From positions 72,336,730 to 72,400,729 of the forward strand of contig OX578136.1 of the NCBI GenBank assembly GCA_951213105.1: 64,000 bases of DNA, in the 5' to 3' direction. The notes beneath the pieces are model-generated. The model made no database searches, was not told the DNA's origin, and was given only the letters and a program-made list of their open reading frames with translations. Below are positions 59,525-64,000 of the stretch, in pieces (the first letter of the stretch is position 1; each line of letters opens with the position of its first letter). Both the position numbers and the translations under genes were made by a program. The stretch comes from Amaurobius ferox (Eukaryota; Arthropoda; Arachnida; Araneae; Amaurobiidae).

Positions 59525-59712
59525 TACACAATTAAATCTTCGAAAAAATGGTAAAGAAAATAGCTGTAATTAACAGCTCATATAAAATATAAACAAAGAA
59601 ACGTTAAAACGAATTCAATACTCGATCACACTGAATATAGAGGGTGTTGAATGGGGACGGCTGGCTAGACTGCACGACGCTACCCATGCGGTGTCAGTTC
59701 TTCTGGATATGC

Positions 59713-59785
59713 CCTTGGACTACGAAGTCGGCCATCTTGCCACTTCCGGTTTTCTCTGTGGGGGCCTTGAATATAGAGGGTGTTG
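59713..59785 (-). repeat. Right terminal and subterminal inverted repeats of the P-like element
   Basis: Mirror of the left end; the spacing between terminal and subterminal blocks is longer here (27 bp against 17 bp). Such asymmetry is also known for P elements. The transposase promoter must lie between here and the ATG at 59524, but no TATA box was placed. Confidence 0.9.
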
Positions 59786-60370
59786 GCTTAGCAAGCGTTA
59801 TCAAGTAGGGGGCGAAGGGTTGAAATAGCCCTAAAGAGAGTTCCAGGGCTGGTGAATGTCAGTTAAAATGGGACGGTTCCCAACGGGCGTATTACGCCTG
59901 CAGATGGCACTCGCTAATGCTCGCAAAGCGAGCATTAGCGAGTTACGGGAGCTAGCGTAGCTAGAAAAGGCGCAGCTCAACGTGAATATTACTCTTATGT
60001 AGCAGGTGACACTAAAGTACTCGTAAAACGAGCTCAGCGAGCGTTAACGAGTAGAAGGAGAAACCTACGCAAAGCGAGTCACGAGTCCTGAAGAGCATAG
60101 CGAGAAAGGGAAACAGAATTGAAATAGCTCGCGAAGCAAGTTCCAGTGCTGGTAAATGTCAGTCAATAAGTGAAGGTCCCCAACAGTCGCATTACACCTG
60201 CGCAGCAGATGGCATTAAAATGCTTTCAAATAGATTCAGAGGGGAAGCTTGCCGACTTGCGAATTACGGGGGTTGGTGAGAGTAGCGAACACAGGGCGGA
60301 GCCCACTGGCACATTACGCCTGTCCCAATGAGTTACGTGGGTTGGCGAGCAAGGGGAGGAGCCCCATAGT
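59786..60370. repeat. GC-richer hairpin-studded repeat, right part
   Basis: Two more diverged copies of the block seen left of the P-like element (about 59810-59940 and 60110-60235), each running 'gaaatagc.c', 'aag..agttcca', 'gctggt.aatgtcagt', 'cccaac', 'cg.attac.cctgc' and 'cagatggca'. There are partial pieces at about 59990-60040 and 60300-60330. It includes the perfect 15-bp stem with AAA loop at 59910-59942, and repeated CGAG/CTCG inverted pairs. Not coding. Confidence 0.7.
59910..59942. repeat. Perfect 15-bp hairpin with AAA loop
   Basis: CTCGCTAATGCTCGC, then AAA, then GCGAGCATTAGCGAG. It lies within the hairpin-studded repeat and is its strongest fold. Confidence 0.95.
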
Positions 60371-61574
60371 AATTTTTAAAGAGTTAGGATTATCTTATAT
60401 GCACCCTTATAAGACATAACAATGTTTTTATCAATAAATAAATTTCATTCAACGCAATTGTTTTTATTTTCTTCCGGTGTTCATTGGGGGAAGGGCTAGA
60501 TTACGGATTTTTTCTGAGTTTCAAAATGAGACAAAATTGGGAGGCAGGGGAGCGCTTTCCAGAGTAGGACGGATCGACGGAATTCTGAGGTATACTAAAG
60601 AAAATCAGCAACAATATCAAATGAAACAACTATAGAAGTAGAGATACATCATTGAACATGTAGAATATAATAAAATAGAAATGCAGTTCTTGTAAATGGA
60701 TATGTAGAATCATTGAAAATATGTTATAGCTCAAGAACTACAGAAGAACAAACTGGTTTGTTGGCGTGATCTCTTCTCCAGGTCAAGTAAAATCAGTTCA
60801 GAATTGCCTCAACTGTTTTTTTTTTATCGCACAGGAGTTTCCCCCCCCCCTCTCAACCCGAGGTAAAAATCGTGCGTAAAATAAATTGTCCGAAAAATAG
60901 CATGAAAAATTATTAAATGTGATAGAGGTTTAAGATCTCGAACAAAGTACAAAAACTTTTATATTCGTCTCATATCAACTTTTATATTCATCTCATCGTT
61001 TGAAGTTACTTTATGCAATTATTTTAATTTTTCGTAAGCTGTCATTTTCAGAACAAGCTCACTAACTTGAAAAAAATTATAACAAAAACATTCATTTGCG
61101 TGCTACACGAAATTTTATATTTTGTAAAATACTTTATAAAATTATTTATGATAGATAAATATACCATTTGAAAAGTGCATATAACAACTTTCAGTATGAG
61201 CGTTATTGCAAGATTTTATTTCCTACTGCAAATTATGCTATGTTTTAAAAAGGGATCTTCTGATTGGTTTGACGCTAATCGTATAGCTCCTCCTTCTGGA
61301 TATATGATATATATAACTGTAAATCATGCTTTTTAAACTTAGACCGACAAGAATCAAATGAATTGTACACACCAATGAACTGTATAAATGTAATATTTGT
61401 TATTGCAAGCTATCGCGTTTTTCTTTCAACAATATGTATCAAGAATTTTTAATAAAGCTCAAAAATTTCTGTATATAAGATTTATATTTTCCGTATAACT
61501 CATACAATTTTCTTGCTGTTCCGAAAATTAAAATTAGCAATTTAAATTTTTAATTTGAAATTTTAACTTGCTTC
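60371..61574. other. No gene recognised
   Basis: AT-rich with a C-run at about 60840-60850. No domain-bearing frame and no assignable repeat. Confidence 0.5.
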
Positions 61575-62450
61575 AAAATATAAACAAGATCAATCATGCA
61601 TAAAACATTGATAATGAAACAATTTCCAACTGCTATGCAATTTTATGCTATACATGCTCTAAAATGCTATACATTCAGTGGCAATACCTTTTAAATTATC
61701 ACAGTACTATAATAATTCATTTTACATAAAAATTTAAAACCATGGAGGTAAAAGTACTTTCTAACTCCATGCTTAAAACTTCATCGAAAAAGACAATGCT
61801 ATAAAATAGTCTGCTTCTCCATGCAAAATTAATGAATATTTCAATCATATCACCAATATTCCAGACTCCAGAGCTAAATAATTGTGTATTAAAAAGATTC
61901 ATCAATTCTTATACAACTCATCTACCAGCTTGCTTTGTTTACATTCTGCATTCGTTAAAATTAGGCTTCGTTGTAGAAATAATAAAAGATTAATGATCAT
62001 TTAAACTCAAAAGTATTGTAATTGCGTTAGCGCAGAATATAGATGCACAGAAAATACGCAAACGTAAAGCAGTTTTAGGACGGATACAACACTATAAATT
62101 TAATAGAATTTTAAAAAATAATGATTTTGATACAAGAAAAAAAGATGGATGCCATATTTTATTTTGAAGTGGGTCACGTGATCTCTTCATATAATATGGG
62201 TTTAATTATTATTTTAATTTTATTTAAAAAACTACCGAACATATTTTGCTCATTTTTTTATTTTATTTTATGAGATAATTTGAATATTTTCTAAATTTTT
62301 CAAAGCAATTTGTGAATTTCAACTTTAATTAAAAATGTTTGAAAAATTAGATCCCATAGGGTTCAATGTATTTCACTTTTTCAACACGGGTTCAATCCAA
62401 AACTAATTAGAGGATATTATTCATATGCTTTTCCATATGTCCTGTGCCGA
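61575..62450. repeat. Repeat family Q, second long copy
   Basis: Starts 'aacaagatcaatcatgcata' and follows the 27705-28993 copy through 'ttaggcttcgttgtagaaat', 'ttttaggacggatacaacac', 'gatggatgccatattttatt', 'gaagtgggtcacgtgatc' and 'ttcaatccaaaactaattag', breaking off near 62450 before the 'ttacggcagtt' end. Confidence 0.75.
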
Positions 62451-64000
62451 TATGTCTTTTGTTGAGTCAATTTTTTATTCACTTAATTAATTTATTTAAT
62501 TATTTATTTGATTAACATGCTCTTAATCTTAAAATGCTCTAAAGCGCATTTAACTTATAAATTACAGCCATTTGTAGTTTGGTTTAGTACATTGCTTTGG
62601 TTGCCGCAAAACCCACGTAATATCAGCATATCAGGATGATTAACTAATGTAATAATCTTACAGAAATCCAAAGTTAGATCTAAAGATAAATAGAAAGGTC
62701 TTCAATTTTATCCAATTACACATTATTAATTTACATCATTATATTTAACAATATAAAGACTATTATTCGATGGTGTCGGATTATTCGATACGAATTAAAA
62801 CCGTTAAATTACAAAATAAATACATAAATAACTGCATTTCAGAAAATTTTAAGCTAACCAATTAAATGCGTCACAAAAAGTAAAGAAAATGTGAGCTAGA
62901 CATCTAGATTTTGTAAATTTGTGCACGTCCAAAATGGTGATTTATTAACAATCTTTACTAAATATAGTCTTTACTTATTCATACTGTAAATATTTTTAAA
63001 TACTTAAACGATGTAATAAAGACAACCAATTGTTTGGTAAAAAAAAACGGTCTTTAACATTAGCACCATATATGACTTACATAAAATTGCAAATCAGTAG
63101 CGCATTTTGACTTTACTAAGTGCTTCATCATTGGCAATGTAAATTGTTTAAGATGTGTCGATTATAAGCTCCTATACACAGTGCGCAACCACGAGACAAG
63201 ATTTGCGTATTGATCTTCGAAAAATCCAATAAACACTGCCACTGATAAGGGACGTAAGTGACGTCCAACAGCTCTCTGGATTTGTAATTTTATGTAGTCA
63301 TAGATGGTACTATTATTAAAGAACATTTTTTACCAAACAAATGTCTTTATTATATCGTTTTAAAGTTTTTGTTAAATTTGCGTGTTTCCCTATATTTTGA
63401 TATTTAAATACTTTTTGACGTGTTTTAATATTTTTTATTCTTTTTAAAACATTTTAATTTATAGAAAAAATTATTTTCGAAAGAAAATCTCACAATAACA
63501 ATTTTTCAAACTATAAATTACAACAACCGTGTAAATTATAAAATTATTTCCTCGTCACATTTGTATCCTATGCAAATATTTTATTTCTATTCCTAGAAAT
63601 GCAACATTCCAACTCGTGCATATCTTAGAAGATTGAATACTCTATTTGTTACATTTTCCCTAAAAATAGTCGGTTTAAGTGAAAGGTAACAAAGGATATG
63701 CATGTTTTATTACTATTTTGCAGCTTCAGAATAAATTAACAAAATATTTTTCTAAACTCTTAATGGTAACACTTATTCATCTGCCAAATTACCAGATATT
63801 GCTCGATAATTCAAAGTAAAAGTTGCAGTTTCACATATTATCGACAGAATCATTTGGGCTTAGAACAATTTTACTTAAGAATGTTTCATTGTTGATTCAA
63901 GTCAGAAGAGTTAAATTGCAAACTTTTATATTGACTACTAATTAAGAAAAAAATACTGTATAATAATAATATTTATGACTGTATAGTGTATATGTATTAT
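62451..64000. other. No gene recognised
   Basis: AT-rich. 63640-63830 is a diverged match to 49375-49600. No domain-bearing frame, RNA gene or terminal repeats seen. Confidence 0.5.

Larger units (their letters stand above)
53459..59785 (-). mobile_element. P-element-like (THAP9-like) DNA transposon, apparently intact
   Basis: A 6327-bp element with perfect 23-bp terminal inverted repeats beginning CAACACCCTCTATATTCAAG (53459-53481 and 59763-59785), flanked by the 7-bp direct repeat GCTTAGC (53452-53458 and 59786-59792). P elements likewise start with CA and make 8-bp duplications. A subterminal inverted pair of 23 bp with two mismatches lies at 53499-53521 and 59713-59735 (contains GTAGTCCAAGG), comparable to the internal repeats of P elements. 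An extra copy of the right terminus lies inside at 59632-59649. It holds one spliced transposase gene without visible lesions. Confidence 0.93.

Noticed and set aside
59910..59942. CRISPR-like or bacterial attenuator hairpin
   Set aside because: The setting is a eukaryotic repeat without regular spacers or a gene next to it; it is a repeat-internal hairpin.

Overview
This is a eukaryotic, AT-rich, repeat-dominated window, most likely from an arthropod and probably a spider. That placement rests on the Tc1-type transposase whose N-terminus begins MPLRRHRRQY, a family I associate with orb-weaver genomes, on 5S- and tRNA-derived SINEs, on a spliced P-element-like transposase, and on the absence of bacterial gene structure. 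No conserved single-copy host gene could be recognised. Nearly everything that can be supported is a mobile element, a relic of one, or a simple repeat, and several are nested inside each other.

Layout. 1-5.6 kb: a diverged ~185-bp direct-repeat family (T) and a ~0.8-kb unclassified repeat (R), with three R copies head-to-tail on the minus strand, one of them carrying a dead Tc1 element with intact TA ends (2576-3987), plus one inverted R copy. 5.6-15.9 kb: a 107-bp tandem duplication, a composite SINE joining a 5S rRNA-like head to a tRNA-like body with a 15-bp target duplication (7470-7808), a Helentron-like repeat carrying a tandem trimer of a second tRNA-SINE, a long-armed foldback element with a duplicated right arm, and hairpins. 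15,933-27,519: a complete, very young Ty3/gypsy-type LTR retrotransposon on the minus strand, flanked by ATAT on both sides. It carries three anomalies: an in-frame amber early in gag, an in-frame ochre inside the protease, and an exact in-frame 189-bp duplication of the reverse-transcriptase core. 27.5-45.3 kb: four copies of a ~1.3-kb unknown repeat (Q), more R copies, a young tRNA-SINE with a 17-bp target duplication, a pair of Helentron-like repeats, and two tandem LINE-like 3' ends. 45,312-46,611: a dead mariner. 47.4-48.9 kb: long TA microsatellites around a perfect 138-bp palindrome. 51,615-52,300: a piggyBac-type MITE between TTAA sites. 53,459-59,785: an apparently intact 6.3-kb P-element-like (THAP9-like) transposon with 23-bp terminal inverted repeats, a 7-bp target duplication and a two-exon transposase of about 939 residues in which the THAP zinc ligands and the D-D-E triad can all be seen. 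It has split a GC-richer, hairpin-studded repeat (about 53,030-53,458 and 59,786-60,370). 60.4-64 kb: another Q copy and otherwise featureless AT-rich DNA.

How the parts relate: the P-like element carries its own transposase, ends and subterminal repeats, so it could be autonomous. The LTR element carries all enzymatic domains but each reading frame has a visible lesion or recoding point. The Tc1 and mariner copies are inactivated. The SINEs, the piggyBac MITE and the foldback element encode nothing and would depend on enzymes supplied from elsewhere.
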